Below, piece by piece: positions 10,632 through 24,375 of a DNA stretch of 64,000 bases. Under the pieces are notes generated by a model. The model had not been told where the DNA came from. It saw nothing but the letters and a program-made list of their open reading frames with translations, and made no database searches. The stretch is taken from positions 45,764,087 to 45,828,086 of the forward strand of contig CM055092.1 in assembly GCA_029204225.1 (NCBI GenBank), in the 5' to 3' direction. This DNA comes from Diphasiastrum complanatum (lineage: Eukaryota > Streptophyta > Lycopodiopsida > Lycopodiales > Lycopodiaceae). A program made the translations under genes and the position numbers. Every line of letters begins with the position of its first letter. Position 1 is the first letter of the stretch.

Positions 10632-10889
10632 AAATCAATGATAAACTTCATTGTTATACTTCCTAGTTACTGTTTACGATGTACCTTATTGCTAGCTGTA
10701 ACTAGCTGTAGGCTAGTCTAGTAGTCTACTCCTAAGTTCTCCCTCTCTATCAGGGTTCAGGGTTTATATGTACATTTTACATTCAGTATGTGTTAGGGTG
10801 ATAGAGTGATATTGCATGTTCTTCTTCCGTCTCCCTACTTGGTGATTGCTTATGGTGAATGCTTGATGTTGCATTTCTGATTGTTAACA
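10626..10889 (+). repeat. probable copia-1 3' LTR
   Basis: The purine run GAGGGAGAG is followed by TGCTAGAAATC, a degenerate TGTTAG-type LTR start. TTGTTAACA at 10881-10889 is a plausible end. No matching 5' LTR exists in the window, so the limits are inferred only from these terminal motifs. Confidence 0.4.
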
Positions 10890-11551
10890 CTGATTATATA
10901 GATGAAAAGAGAAAGGGTTTAATCTAATCTGGGATTACAAGAATGGCTGATTAAGCACGTTCCAACAGTATTCAGATTGCCTTTAGCATCATCCGTGGAG
11001 GAGGATGTCGTCTTGGTACTTTCTTGATTTCCTTTGTACTTGGAGCGTGAATATCTGCTGCCTTTCAGTCTTCGAGTCTTCTTTGCCTTCGTGCCTTGTT
11101 TGACCTTCAGCTTCACCTTTGAGCTCCTTCGGTCTTAGAACGTTCGACCTTCGTCTTCGAGTGTCTTTCAGTCATCGAACATCTAGCCTTCGCCTTCGAT
11201 AATCATTTTGATAGTGGAATCGTGACAAGATGCTCTAGGTGGTGCATCATGTTAGATGCATGTCTTGCAGTCGATGAACATCTGGCCGTCGCCTTCGAGT
11301 GTCTTTCAGCTAAAACCGTTATGTGGCGGTTATGGACTGGGAAGGTCTTCGCATGTCGGCAGCTCCCTTGTACTTCTGCATGCTCGAATTCGAAAGCTAA
11401 CAGAGCTTTGTGGCTCGAAAAATTTTGTTTCTTCACTTTTTAAGTGTTGTATGAACTTTTCAGCTTTATTTTACCTAATTGTTGGATTATGAATAAAGGC
11501 TTCACAGGGTTTAGTCTTGCTTTGTCAAGAGAAACTATGTGATGGTTCATT

Positions 11552-11592
<41 letters not shown>

Positions 11593-11843
11593 GCACGCAT
11601 GCACGCACACACACACACACACACACACTCCTCATTTTATGGCTATTTTACTCCTAGAATCCCTAAAAATGTAATACTAATTCTAAAACAATTCCAAAAA
11701 ATTAGCACTATTTCCAAAAAAAATTAAGTGTATTCAAGATTGAAGCATTTGTAGCAACGGATGGAACGATTTATGGATGGAACACAAGAAAAAACACAAG
11801 AAATTCACAAACTAGCAATAATGGATGGAATGCCTCAAACAAA

Positions 11844-11882
<39 letters not shown>

Positions 11883-11995
11883 CATTCTCAAAATTGTCAA
11901 CACATCATATCCTCATTTGCTTGTCAACCATACATCACTGAAGTTTTAGGGCACCCGATGAAATAACAAGAATCCATTTTTCTCCAAACGTGCTA

Positions 11996-12048
<53 letters not shown>

Positions 12049-12339
12049 ATGTCATATCAAGATATGCCTTGAAGAAGGGTTGTGAAATAAGACTAGGTGG
12101 CTCCCCCTTCTCTCTTGACTGTGACAATATAAGTATTGCCAAAGTGTGACTTTATCTCAGCACTTCCCATGACTAATTAGCTTAACCCATCCACCTCTTT
12201 AAAGTGCACATGCGTATTTTTTCCCTTTAAAATGTACCGAGTTGAGAGTTAATAGTGTACAGATCATAATTCTAGCAAAAGGTTATGGTCTCTATCAGGT
12301 CCGAGGCAAATAAAGGTAGGACCACAGTACATAAGACAG
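10890..12339. other. intergenic DNA with microsatellites
   Basis: No gene is recognised. It holds (CT)n at about 11553-11590 followed by (CA)n at 11603-11628, (CT)n at about 11850-11879 and a 46 bp (CT)n at about 12000-12046. A diverged pair of segments (about 11166-11203 and 11265-11300) shares CAGTCRATGAACATCTRGCC-like sequence. Short open frames here are driven by the simple repeats. Confidence 0.6.
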
Positions 12340-14475
12340 TTTCAGAACTTTGCATATTACGGGAGTCGCAAGATTAACGAAAATGCTTGAACGTCATGTA
12401 TTGGCATTGACTGCTGGCTCTGATGTTCCTCCTGCGAAGAACGTAAAGCACAAAGACACAAATCCGTTGTCGAAGCCTCAGGCATTGCCCTCACCAAAGA
12501 ATGTGGCTGGTTCACGATTGAAAAGTTCCGCATTAAGACAAACTCGCACAAGCAGCTTGTTGGCTAACGCAAAGCAGGCAAAAGTAGATGTAAGCTTATT
12601 ATGGCAAGGACGTTATTGTTGCAAAATGTCAAGATGTTTTTGCATTTACTAATTTTTCTGTTATGGAATGTTTGAGCGAATTTGAGTTGCATTAATAGCA
12701 GATGCTTGATAGCAGCCTACTTTGTGTCGCTTCAGCAATGTGGCAATTCAATATAGAGCTGTTATCATGTTGCCTTCTTATCCCTAGGCGACATACTATT
12801 TTTCTGATCTGATTGCGCATTTGCTTTTTATGACATGGTGTTGAGTGTATGTTACACCTCGGCAGAGCCATGGCCACTGATGTGGTATGTGCTTAAATCT
12901 TGTACTTGATTTCCTTGATTATAGATCTGGATCATCATAGTGTACTTTGTGTTTTGTTCCATCCTAACTGATGAACATCATGCATGACATTTCCACATTG
13001 ATTAGAAATAGATTTAGTGAGATGATACAGCGGCCAGCCTTTTTTAAATTCCTTTCCAACATGATTATGCCGTGATTAATATTGCAATATTATCTTTTCT
13101 TAGAGTCTATCGAGCAGATGTCAAGCACAAAAGGAAACGCGTTGCAATCAATAAATGATTTGCGGACTCGCCAGGAATTGCAGCTATTTACCATCAATAG
13201 GTTCCGATGATTTCATAAGGGAAATTTTGTACTTATGGTCATAGCTTTAATCAAACTAATTTTTCGTTCAGTTTCAGTGCACATTAGATGCTCCTGAAGC
13301 GCCAAATAATGTCTCATCCCCATATTCGAGCTCAGAGAACAGCAGCGTTGTGTCCAAAGAGACGATGTCGGATCCAGAAGATGTTGAATTTCAATTGAGG
13401 AAGTTTGGTTCAGCACCGGACATAAATCAAACTTTGAGACAGACATTTCTCTTTTGCGAGACACAGACGCCCGCAGGCCTGACAATATCTGGAAACATCA
13501 CAGACACCAATACTCCTATTATAAGCTTACCAGAGAACACAACAGATCCCAAAGAGATAATATCAGTTACGGATTTTAACCATTCGCATCTAAATGGGGT
13601 TGTAGACAAAGATGTAGCTATCGTTCGACGTTATGAAGATTCAAAAGATTCAACTGGCACGCGGATAGGTGCAAACTTGATATATAAGGTACTGAGAAAG
13701 CTCTTGTAGATGTCTCTTCTTAAGACGAACTGAGAATTACTAGGAGGCAATCAATTAAACAAGAGGTAGCTGCTAGATCAATTGCGAAGATTCAAGTAGC
13801 ATATGTAAGTTACTGAGAAGGCTCTTGTAGATGTCTCTTCTTAAGACAAATTTCGAAACATTAGAAGTCAAATCAAACAAGTGGTAGCTGCTAGATTAAC
13901 GAGCTTGTGTATTACGCTGGCAAAACTGAACCGAACTAGGTTTTGATTATGGCATTTGCAATCTAACAGTAGGTAATCCGTTCGTACAACGGCTTGGATT
14001 GTTTCCATGTCCTTGATTCCTTAATATTCACGAATCATGGGTCATGATAGTCAATTAACAGGCTAACTGATGATTTTACATTTAAAAGCAGGTGATAAGA
14101 GATTCTCGAAACGATGACGATCCTAATTTTGTGTGCAATACATTCAAGAGCTCTATCACTACTCCTTGTGGAGATCCATCTGAGCTTCCTAAGTCAAATG
14201 CAATTGCGACATCATTACTCGCAAAAACCCCCCCAGGCAATACTGAGTCCGAGGTCAATGGATCCAATGACGACGATAAAGTAACAGCTTATCAAAGTCT
14301 TCCAGATGTTGCTCTTGCATCCCTTATAGCGAACATGCGATCAACAAAGGTAAGTTCGATACGGAAAACAGCTCTTGCTCTAGTGATTCCTCTTAGTTTG
14401 TTCGTTTCAATTTTCTTTGCGGGTATATTTCCACTTGATGTTGGGAGCTTCTACTCAGGACCTCCACCTACATGA
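12340..14475 (+). CDS. 3' part of a gene for a tail-anchored protein with a KASH-like PPPT end
   Basis: At least three exons are likely. One lies at about 12351-12588 (ARLTKMLERHVLALTAGSDV, then a Ser/Lys-rich linker) and ends at a GTAAGC donor. One at about 13275-13687 is acidic/Ser-rich (KETMSDPEDVEFQLRKFGSA) and ends at TATAAG/GTACTG. The last, 14092-14475, is joined in phase 0. A small exon near 13107-13190 is possible. The last exon ends with basic residues, one membrane span (TALALVIPLSLFVSIFFAGI), a short tail DVGSFYSGPPPT and TGA. A C-terminal span plus a short tail ending in Pro-Thr is the layout of KASH proteins, which bind SUN proteins across the nuclear envelope. Plant SINE proteins add an N-terminal ARM region, which is not visible here. 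The SINE link is inference. The 5' end is not found. Confidence 0.6.
13683..13898. repeat. intronic tandem duplication that includes the exon boundary
   Basis: Two copies of about 95-100 bp with a 118-120 bp period share TACTGAGAARGCTCTTGTAG, ATGTCTCTTCTTAAGAC and GTGGTAGCTGCTAGAT-like sequence. The first copy begins at the 5' splice site of the intron (TATAAG/GTACTGAG). The second carries a related GTAAGTTACTGAG. Confidence 0.8.
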
Positions 14476-17400
14476 TCAGAATTATCCACCATACAGTCTA
14501 GTCATAAGCATTTTCTCTGGAACATCTCTCTTTGAAAATTGATAAACAAGATGCATGATAATGTTGACAATACATGCTACCATATAAACTGTCCCATCTT
14601 TTTCATATAAGGCTGGTTCTAAACATAAGGGAGTAAGTGCTTTTTAAAAAAGGGTTGTATAATATAACAAGAAACGTTTTGGATATTGCAGAATGATTGA
14701 AATTCAAGTAATATCATCACATTAGATTGGATGAAAAGCAAAAAGCAAAAAGCAAAAAGCATAAAGTTCCTTGGCTAGACGCAATTGTGATTAAAATGAG
14801 AAGTAATGGTTTTCTTTCGGTCCCGCGGTCCCGACTCCCTCGAGTTTAGAACTTTGATTCAAAGTTTTTGCATGGGCAAGCTACATACTAGCATTCAAGA
14901 AGACATAGTTGAGGACAATGTCATATTGAAATGATGTCATGAAACAAATTGAAAATTTTATTTCACAGAGCTGGTAGTACTTGGAGATTTTTGATAGTAA
15001 TATAATTGATGGTTACCCATTCATGGTATCAAATTCAAAGATGTACTCTATTGACATAAGGCTAATGAAAATTGATAGCCCACATATACTATGGATAAGC
15101 TAACAATATCTCAAGACAAGATTGAATGAATCACTTTATTAAGGTTCAAAACTATAAACTCCAAAACCTTGAAGCCATGTAAATTATTCATCAATTTTTC
15201 ATGATGTACTTGAAGAGACCCTCCATTATAATGTTGTTCTTGACCTCATTATATATTCAAATTGACACTTAAATATAGCCTCTCTAGCCAATTGACTTGC
15301 ATGTTGTTTCTTCTTAGCATGGTTTTGGCTATAGCCTTGTATAATGACCTTATTGAAGTAGAAACTCCAAACTCTTGAAGCCATTTTAATTATTCATCAA
15401 TTTTTTCAATGATGTATTGTTCTTGACCTTGTTATACTCAAGTTGACACTAAGATATAGCCCCTCTCGCCAGTTGACTTGCATGTTGTCTCGGCTTAGCT
15501 TGGTTTGACTATAGCCTTGTATAATGACCTTATTAAAGTAGGAGCATCGTATGATAAAAGCTTGGGTTGCTTAAATTGCCAATGTCAATATTCAAAATGT
15601 TGTAGACCCTAAGCCAAGGCAAACGACAATCGTGTTAGATTTTTTACGCAAATAATTGATCAACTACATCCACGTGATAATTCTAATGTGCAATGAACAT
15701 GTAGATTACCTTGCACTCATGTGACAAATCAAACTAGAATCTAGTGGGGATAATGAACATTGTTGAGCCTTATACACTAGTCTCACTAAAGTTGAAAAAT
15801 TCCATGATCAAAGGTTGTGTGCCTACCAACACTAAAGCAAACGTTATGCCCCCTAAACTACGATAACAATTATTGTAGTAAAATCTCATGAACAAATCAA
15901 TCCACAGGCATTTGACAAAGAAGAATTGAATCTAATGGGTTCAATCACTAAAATTAATTTTACATCTAAGCATAGACTATTGAGTGTAAGTGTAAAATAT
16001 GTATTGTTAACTTATATTCTACATGAAACTTAGGTCATTCATTGATTGTCTTCACTTTGTAGTTAGTGACTTGAGTCATTTAATTTGCCAATTTAGTGAA
16101 AGCACACATTATGTATGGTTTCCCACCAATTTCACTAAATTGTACAAAAGCTTGCTTTTAAATCAAAATAACAACTAAGCTACAAAAGTATGACAAAAAT
16201 TTGCTATCATATCAAAATGGCAATCAAGCTACAAAGTGTTTAGAATTTTTTTTTTTTTTTTGCTGAATCTCATCAATATTTTTCATATTTGTTCTTTAGA
16301 TAATCTTAAGGCTTTGAGGCATTCATGAATGTGAAAAAAGAACATGTATGATAGAGAGGCATGCATGAATTACATACAAAAAAGATATCCATTTTTATTC
16401 ATCAAAATGAAAAGACATTGATGGATAAATGAAATGATGATAGATGAATGAAAACAAAAAATGCGAGCACAACGAGTATTTGGAAGAAATATTGACTTAA
16501 TGCTTTATGAAAAAAATGATGCTTTGACAATTTTGATTGGCCATATCAAAAGACGGACAATATAAACAATTTGATAATTAGTGGAATTCTGACAAGATGA
16601 CTAATGAAAAGAGCTTTTCCAATGCAAGATGAGTGATGTCATTTCTTTCTTGACTTTAATTATTATACTTCCAAGTACGATCATTTTAAAGCCAAGAATC
16701 CCCAACATTTTTTTCACTTTCCATTCGAATTTTAAGATTTAAAAATTTAATACTCGTTAACTTTGAACAAAAAGTGAATTATTTGCTCCAAACTTAACTT
16801 GAATTTTTTTTTTTCATATTTAATATTCTTAAAGTGTGATCCATTTTATTAAAAAATTTGATGAAAATGCCTCAACTAGTTATAAGAAATCTCATATATC
16901 TTACTACTCTGCTAAAAGTCAACAAAACATAAATCATATTTCACTTTATAGTTATTTTTAGTTTAAAAGAAAATAAATTTAACTAGAACATAATAATATT
17001 ATATTGACAAATGATTACAATTTGACTATCACCATAATTCATAACATAATTGTTAGAATTGATGATAATGTTTGTAAATTTTAAATAATTCAAAAGAATA
17101 AAAGTGGAAATCTTGTTTATGGATCACACTCATGATCAAATGGATAAAATGTTTAATTATTAAAAAAAAGTAAGACACAAAAAAGCCATTTTCTATCAAT
17201 ACTCCAAGGTATCATTGAGAAATCATATACATCCAAGTCGAATGTGTCATTGTTATGACTTATTTTTTAATTCACATATTATATTAAAACATTTAGTGAT
17301 GTGGCATATTGCACTGCATAAATTAGTGACATTAATTTTTTGTACAAAATATAAAATTCTAGAATAATAATTTGGTCTTATATTATCATGAAAAAAAAGT

Positions 17401-18656
17401 ATTCCAAATTTTGAGGTGGTCACATGTATAAGAATTTTACTTTCTATCGAATGCATTTTTTTTTAAACTAATGTCCAGCATATTCTTTAACATCTATGCT
17501 AAAAGAACAAAAGATTATATAAGAAATTTATTTAGTTAATAATTTGTCATAGTATTTTTTTTTAATTGTCCATTTGAGCAATGTATAATCATTTTGATGA
17601 ATTTAATCAACATTGGTGAATGAAGATTAAAAAAAATCAAAAAGGGTTTTATATTATCTAGGTGATGCAAACTTACTTGTGTAATAATGGTGGCCTATCC
17701 AGTCTTCGTCTTGAAGAATGTGTTTTGAAGTCCCTAGTAGTACTTGAAATAATGATTTAGTATAGGTACAAGATGAGGAGCATGAAATACAATTGCATTC
17801 AAAACGATTAGACAAAAAATTAAATTTAAAAAAACAAAACAAAATCTTAAACTTGTTAAGATGAAGTGGTGTGGTTTAATCTTAACGAAATCCAAGGTGA
17901 CTTTTGGCTTCTAAAAATATCAAAACTCCTCTTTTTTAATTTTTAAAACGATTTTTTTTTTATTAGAAGCAATGACACAATAAAAATCATAAATGTGACA
18001 TCAATTAATTTTTTTTACAAAAGAAGTATGTCCTTCAAATCATGTAAATAGATCCAAAGGATAAAGATAAAATTTTGGCCAAAAATCAAACAAGAGTTTG
18101 ATGAATTAAATCTAGAAGAAATTTCACAGATTAGAAAAATTTATAATATAATATATTTTTGTCACCATATTAGCTTTTTGTAAAAATACACGAGTTTCGG
18201 TCATAGTCTACAGTTTTACACAAAATCGTGATAATTGAAAATTGTCAATCGACATTTTTCTCTTTAGAAAAATACAGAGTTTTTACAATTTAGTTCTCTA
18301 CAATTTACATGACATTTCACATCGTCAGAATTGTCAATCAATAATTTCCCAAAAGTTTAAGTGTTTCACATGATCATTATCGCTTCTGCATTTACAATTC
18401 AGATAATTAACATGATCCATTTGGTAACCAATATATGCTTGTCGTTTCAAGCTACTTTTATTAAGATAAACAGATCAAATTGAAGGTCTGAGATATTACG
18501 ATTGTCTGAGACGCCTCAATTATCTCTGATCATTTAGTGTAAATCGGACCAAAAGTTAGAGCTATTATGGTTGTTTGAGATATTTTAATTATCTCTGGTT
18601 ATTCAGGTCATCATCATATCAACACTAACAAATTTAAATTTAAACTTAATAGCATA
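14476..18656. other. AT-rich intergenic region, no gene recognised
   Basis: About 4.2 kb of AT-rich DNA. Only short open frames occur and none has recognisable content. The one structure seen is the tandem duplication at about 15152-15540. Short A/T runs are frequent (for example about 16247-16261 and 16806-16815). Confidence 0.6.
15152..15540. repeat. two-unit tandem duplication, about 190-200 bp per unit
   Basis: Unit 1 (about 15152-15354) and unit 2 (about 15355-15540) share AAACTCCAAAACCTTGAAGCC, TTATTCATCAATTTTT, TTGACTTGCATGTTGT and TATAGCCTTGTATAATGACC. They differ by substitutions and small indels. Not coding. Confidence 0.8.
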
Positions 18657-19989
<1,333 letters not shown>

Positions 19990-20021
19990 CAATCAAGACG
20001 ACGAAACATAGTGAGATGGAA
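19990..20021 (-). repeat. fragment of the copia-2 3' LTR left of the CACTA insertion
   Basis: About 30 bp (AATCAAGACGACRAAA...ATAGTGAGATGG) match the copia-2 5' LTR at 33211-33240. The LTR resumes at 28483, directly after the CACTA element. The outer 186 bp of the LTR are missing on this side. The last three bases (GAA, 20019-20021) pair with GAG at 28483-28485 as a probable target-site duplication. Confidence 0.75.
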
Positions 20022-20084
20022 CACAACAACACCCACCGCGATTTGCAATGTGTTTTGTGACGTGAATCGCGGGTTTAATTTTTT

Positions 20085-20580
20085 TTTTAATTCATCGCGG
20101 ACGTCGGAAAAACACGTCGCTATAAGGTCGTCGGAATCCGACTACTTTAAAATACATCGCAGTTCGACAGGCACGACGTGCCGAACACCACAGAACCAAA
20201 TTCCGGTGACGTGAACAGGTGCTGACCTGGACGTCACATTGCCACGTCTGACTTGGACGTCGCAATGCGACGTCCTACATGGACGTCGGATTGCGACATC
20301 CAAAGATGTCGCAAACTCTTCGACATGGCTGTCGCAGTGCGACGTGCTAAAATTCAGTCGGATTCCGACATTTGTAAACACAGAATGATCCCAAAATTTT
20401 CCTGACAGATGTCCGACGCCCATCCGACATCCATCCGACGTATCCTTGGACGTCGGAATCCAACGTCCCATAAAGTTGTCAGAATCCGACGTCTGTTAAC
20501 AGAATGATAAAAAAATATGTTCGATGTGTGTCCGACGTCTATTCGACGTGTTAGGACGTCGGATTCTGACGTCCCAAATT
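20085..20580. repeat. left subterminal repeats of the CACTA element
   Basis: At least ten variants of a palindromic core, ACGTCGGAATCCGACGT, in both orientations. Examples are GACGTCGGAA near 20099, GTCGTCGGAATCCGAC near 20127, GGACGTCGGATT near 20281 and GGACGTCGGATTCTGACGTCC at about 20553-20573. Subterminal repeats bind the accessory transposase protein in En/Spm elements. Confidence 0.85.
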
Positions 20581-21171
20581 AGGTAAAAATAAAATAAAAA
20601 ATACGTAAAAAACAGCGCGCACGCATTTTTCTCGGGCTGTTCTTGGAGTTAAGTTCTTGGAGAAGCGATGTTCGTGAATTGTTTTTAAAACAATATTTTT
20701 GAGTTGCATTCAACATCTGGATCAAACAACAAACCAAGCATGAGGTACTTTTCATTCTTAAACTACTTTTCATTTTATATTTCATGTTCATTATTTCATG
20801 CATTACTTCATGTTCATTATGAATGACAATACTTCATGCATTACTTCATGGCAATATTTTATTGCATTACTTCATGTTCAATATGCTTTGTGCACATCAT
20901 AAATTTCATTTAGTTTTTTAGATATAATATTGATTGTTGTTTTGAAATCCGACATTTCTTAGTTGATTATTTCGTCAATCTACATCCCTAAATTTGACCA
21001 TGCAATTTTTGAAAAAAAAAACATTGCACATATAAAAGCAATGGCAATATAGCACGATCATTTGCAATAATAATATTTTTCATAATATGAATTAATGTAT
21101 TACAAAATTTGTGCTTTAATGTCGCAGGAGTCTTTCTAGATCTAACATCAACTAAAATTTATAAACCTAAT

Positions 21172-22163
21172 CTACTCGTCGTCGTCGTGACGTCCAGTCT
21201 GCATGAACACAAGCAAACAAACTACATTAATATTTAATGCTTGATTGTATTAAATTAGATAAAATTGACGTCGAAATACAAACCACATTAGTATAAATAC
21301 AAAAATTAGAACTTACATTTGGAGGATGAACCTCGCTCTTTAGTTTGTCGACTAATGCGTCGTACGATTCCCTGAAGGCAAATTCGTACCCTCCTTAGTT
21401 GGCAGATGTCTATAGTCTGCCAACTATCCATGCATTCAAGAAGTTGAAATTAATTTAGGGCTACATTGAAGCAGCTAGTCATAATGCATATTAAATAATA
21501 AAAGCATATAAAATCAAAGATAAACTATAAGAGTAGTGTAAGTTCACTTACCATGCTTGCTTGCAATCCCATCTTTCCGCTCGAGCCCAACCTAGGGTTG
21601 TCTATCCCATGCATCCTAGCGGTCGTAGCATCTTTCTGAATCTTGTATTTATCTGGTGTTCGTTCATCCGCTTTTACACGGTTCCAATCATTTCTTGAAC
21701 ACCAGGAAGGCTTGGATTGCCCATCCTTATAAGCTCGTCGTGCCATATCACGACGATGCCTAATCCATAAGCTCATATGCTTATGAATTTCCTTCTCCTC
21801 GAATTCTTTTTCTTGTTGGAATTCATCACGAAGGGTACCAATAACCTGTCGTTTATCGACGGCAAGTTGTTCGGACCATTTACTAAATAATCTGTCGCCA
21901 AAATGACGCTGGCATAAAGAATAGAGTCGGTCCAAAACCACCATTCCTTTTCTATTGGCAATTATATTGTCTTGAGGATCCACGTCATAATAAGGATTTG
22001 TGGATGACTCTTCGGTGGGGGCGGGAGCCGCGGCCTCTTGTGAGGGACCACCCTCATTTTGGCTAAGCATATTTTGCAGTTGTGTTCTTTGATCGGGACT
22101 TAATGATTCATATAAATTTTTTACAAAGTCTCCCAAGCTTTCACCAGTGCCTGACCCCGACAT
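21172..22163 (-). CDS. TNP1/TNPA-like accessory transposase gene of the CACTA element
   Basis: Three minus-strand exons are proposed: 22163-21552, then about 21411-21318, then 21198-21172 ending TGRHDDDE and TAG. The start is MSGSGTGESLGDFVKNLYES. The N-terminus is followed by a Gln/Ala/Glu-rich linker, then RLYSLCQRHFGDRLFSKW, a basic region HKHMSLWIRHRRDMARRAY and PSWCSRNDWNRVKADE. These resemble the Ptta/En-Spm plant transposase family, whose members bind the element's subterminal repeats. Exon 2 (GYEFAFRESYDALVDKLKSE) is preceded by an in-frame TAA if the obvious acceptor is used. It is divergent from TNP2, with a shared upstream region of about 300 bp. Confidence 0.65.
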
Positions 22164-22439
22164 GATTACTACATTCATAAACATACAATACATTACAATA
22201 AACCCTAATATATTGAAATGAAGTAGAAAAGAAAATCGATTACAAAACTTTAATGCATATTGGAGTGGGACTTTCATACCTGTGTTAACAAAAGGAGAGA
22301 GATATGTGTGTAGAGCTCGAACCTGCACCAAGATTGGCATAAGAATCATGTAAGCGACAACGTATAAGAATAGGTATATCTAAAAATTAAAACATTAGAA
22401 TCATACAATAATTTTATGCTATTTGTGTTTTGTACTTGT

Positions 22440-24375
22440 GCATCTATGCAGTTTATCACAACGAGATGAATTACATTCAAATCAGTCTAGCGATGAAGAC
22501 AATACTCAAGTTAACAGGGTAAGTAATAAACATGCATGTGTTCTTGTTCATAAAAACTTTGTTATTAGAAGTTAAAATATTGTGCTAAAGTGACATGTAC
22601 TTGTTTTTTGTTTCTCGTAGAGAAATTATTTTCAAAATAAGATATGGTGCACATGCCTCAAGTGTGATGGACAAAAGATGCGTGAAAGACGCATTGTTGA
22701 AAATCATTTGCGGAAGTTTGGACGAAAAGAAGAAGGTCAACCATCGAATTTGGAAGACGTTGAGGTTTGTTAATTTTATATGATTGTTTTTTATTATAAT
22801 CTTCGTCAATCTATATATGTCACTTATGAAATTTGTTTCATGTGTGTATCCAATACATCGAATGCCATTCCACGAAGTTGATCCATCCGTGTTTAGTTAC
22901 AATCAACGTCAAGTTTTGATAGACATGAGAAAACAAAGAAGGAAACAAATTGAAGAGGCAAACACAATTGGAAAAGAGAATAATCAACTTGATTCTAATG
23001 ATCATGATGATGAGGTGCAACATGATGAAGCAATGCACAATATGTTTGAATCTTACTTTGAAACAAATGAGAATGATGATATGCATGCATCTTCTAATGA
23101 AAACGGAGATCACGAATAATTTGAGATGGATGAAGACGAGATTCTATTGCGCAAGGAGGCAGACACTCCTCTATATCCTGGAGCATCCATTTCGAGACTA
23201 GCTACGTCAATTCTTATTCTAAACCTTCAAGCAACATACAAATGGAGTGATCGTAGCGTGACATCTTTATTCGGGTACTTAACGCATAACACAACTATTA
23301 TATTTTATAGTATATTTACATTAAGTTAATTTTTTTTTCTTTTCTAACAACTCACATTGCTCTTCTTTTAGGTTGTTGCATCGAATACTTCCGAAAGAAA
23401 ATGTGATACCTAAAACACGAAAAGAAGCACGAAAGATGATGATCGTGCTTGGAATGGATTACGACACAATACATGCATGTCCAAAAGACCATGTTCTATA
23501 TAGAGGTGAGCATTCAGAAAAGCTTCAATGTCCAGTGTGTAATGCATTTTTGAGATGACATACAAGGGGATAAAGTGCCACGAAAAGTGTTACGACATTT
23601 TCCAATTATCCCACGATTGCAATGTTTATTTCGATGTAAATCTTTGGCACAACTAATGGATTGGCATGTCAAAAATCGATCTACGGATGATGTGATGCGA
23701 GTACCAAGTGATTCACCTACATGGAAACATATTGAAGACCAATGGCCCGAGTTTAAAAACGAACCTCGTAATTTGAGATTTGGCCTTGCTATGGATGGCG
23801 TAAATCCTTTTAGCGTTCAAGCGTCAACTTGGTCCACATGGCCAGTTGTGCTCATTAATTACAACATACCTCGATGGTTGAGTATTAAAACGGGACACTT
23901 GTTATTGGCTTTATTGATTCCAGGAAAGTACAAGGCCAAGAACATGGATGTGTATCTTGCACCTTTGATCGATGAATTGTGCATTCTTTGGAATGGTATT
24001 CACGCTTATGACATTTGGAGACCTTTACAACAACGAAACTTCGTTGTTCGTGGAATTTTAATGTGGATGATGCATGACTACCCCGGTTTAAGCGAATGTT
24101 CAGGTATCTAACGTTTTAGGTTTAATCTGTTTTAGGGTTTAACGTTTGAGTATATTTAACTAAGCTTATGTTTGATTTGGTTTATGAACTATGCAGGTTT
24201 AACCACATCAGGTTACAACGCATGTTATATTTGTGGACCACTTTTGGAGGGTCGACATAGCACAAATATGTTAAAAAAAGTGGTGTACGAAAATCATTGC
24301 AAATACTTGCTGCTTGATCATCCTTTTCGAAGGTCGAATAGGCGATTTTTTGGAGGGCGAGAGATAACCCTTTAG
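22440..24375 (+). pseudogene. CACTA TNP2-type transposase, N-terminal and catalytic part
   Basis: Exons with good borders: 22621-22764 (WCTCLKCDGQKMRERRIVEN, transposase-associated zinc-like domain); about 22850-23274, broken by one in-frame TAA at 23117-23119 within GDHE*FEMDEDEI; 23372 onward (LLHRILPKENVIPKTRKEAR, HACPKDHVLYRGE, CPVCNAF); 23575-24103 (RHFPIIPRLQCLF, FGLAMDGVNPF, STWPVVLINYNIPRW, LAPLIDELCILWNGI, DYPGLSEC); and 24197-24375 (GLTTSGYNACYICGPLLEG). A frame change lies near 23556-23575. The frame stops at 24375 and the central part expected before DUF4218 is missing. TNP2 catalyses excision and insertion. This copy looks dead. Confidence 0.9.

Larger units (their letters stand above)
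1056..10889 (+). mobile_element. copia-1: decayed Ty1-copia retrotransposon, split by a nested chromovirus
   Basis: Copia-type domains appear in the Ty1-copia order gag, pre-integrase, integrase, reverse transcriptase (1056-3328). They resume with RNase H at 10270-10631 beyond the inserted gypsy element 3329-10269. The reading frame is broken by stops and frame changes. The gag C-terminus, zinc knuckle and protease are missing. The RT/RNase H connection is lost at the right junction. No 5' LTR or primer-binding site is recognisable. A probable 3' LTR follows RNase H. It is certainly inactive. Confidence 0.9.

Noticed and set aside
12700-12880. 61-codon minus-strand frame at 12692-12877
   Set aside because: It lies antisense in an intron of the plus-strand gene and shows no family features.
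20085-20580. CRISPR-like or satellite array
   Set aside because: The repeats are irregularly spaced, inverted and confined to both ends of a transposon. They are subterminal repeats, and the sequence is plant nuclear DNA.
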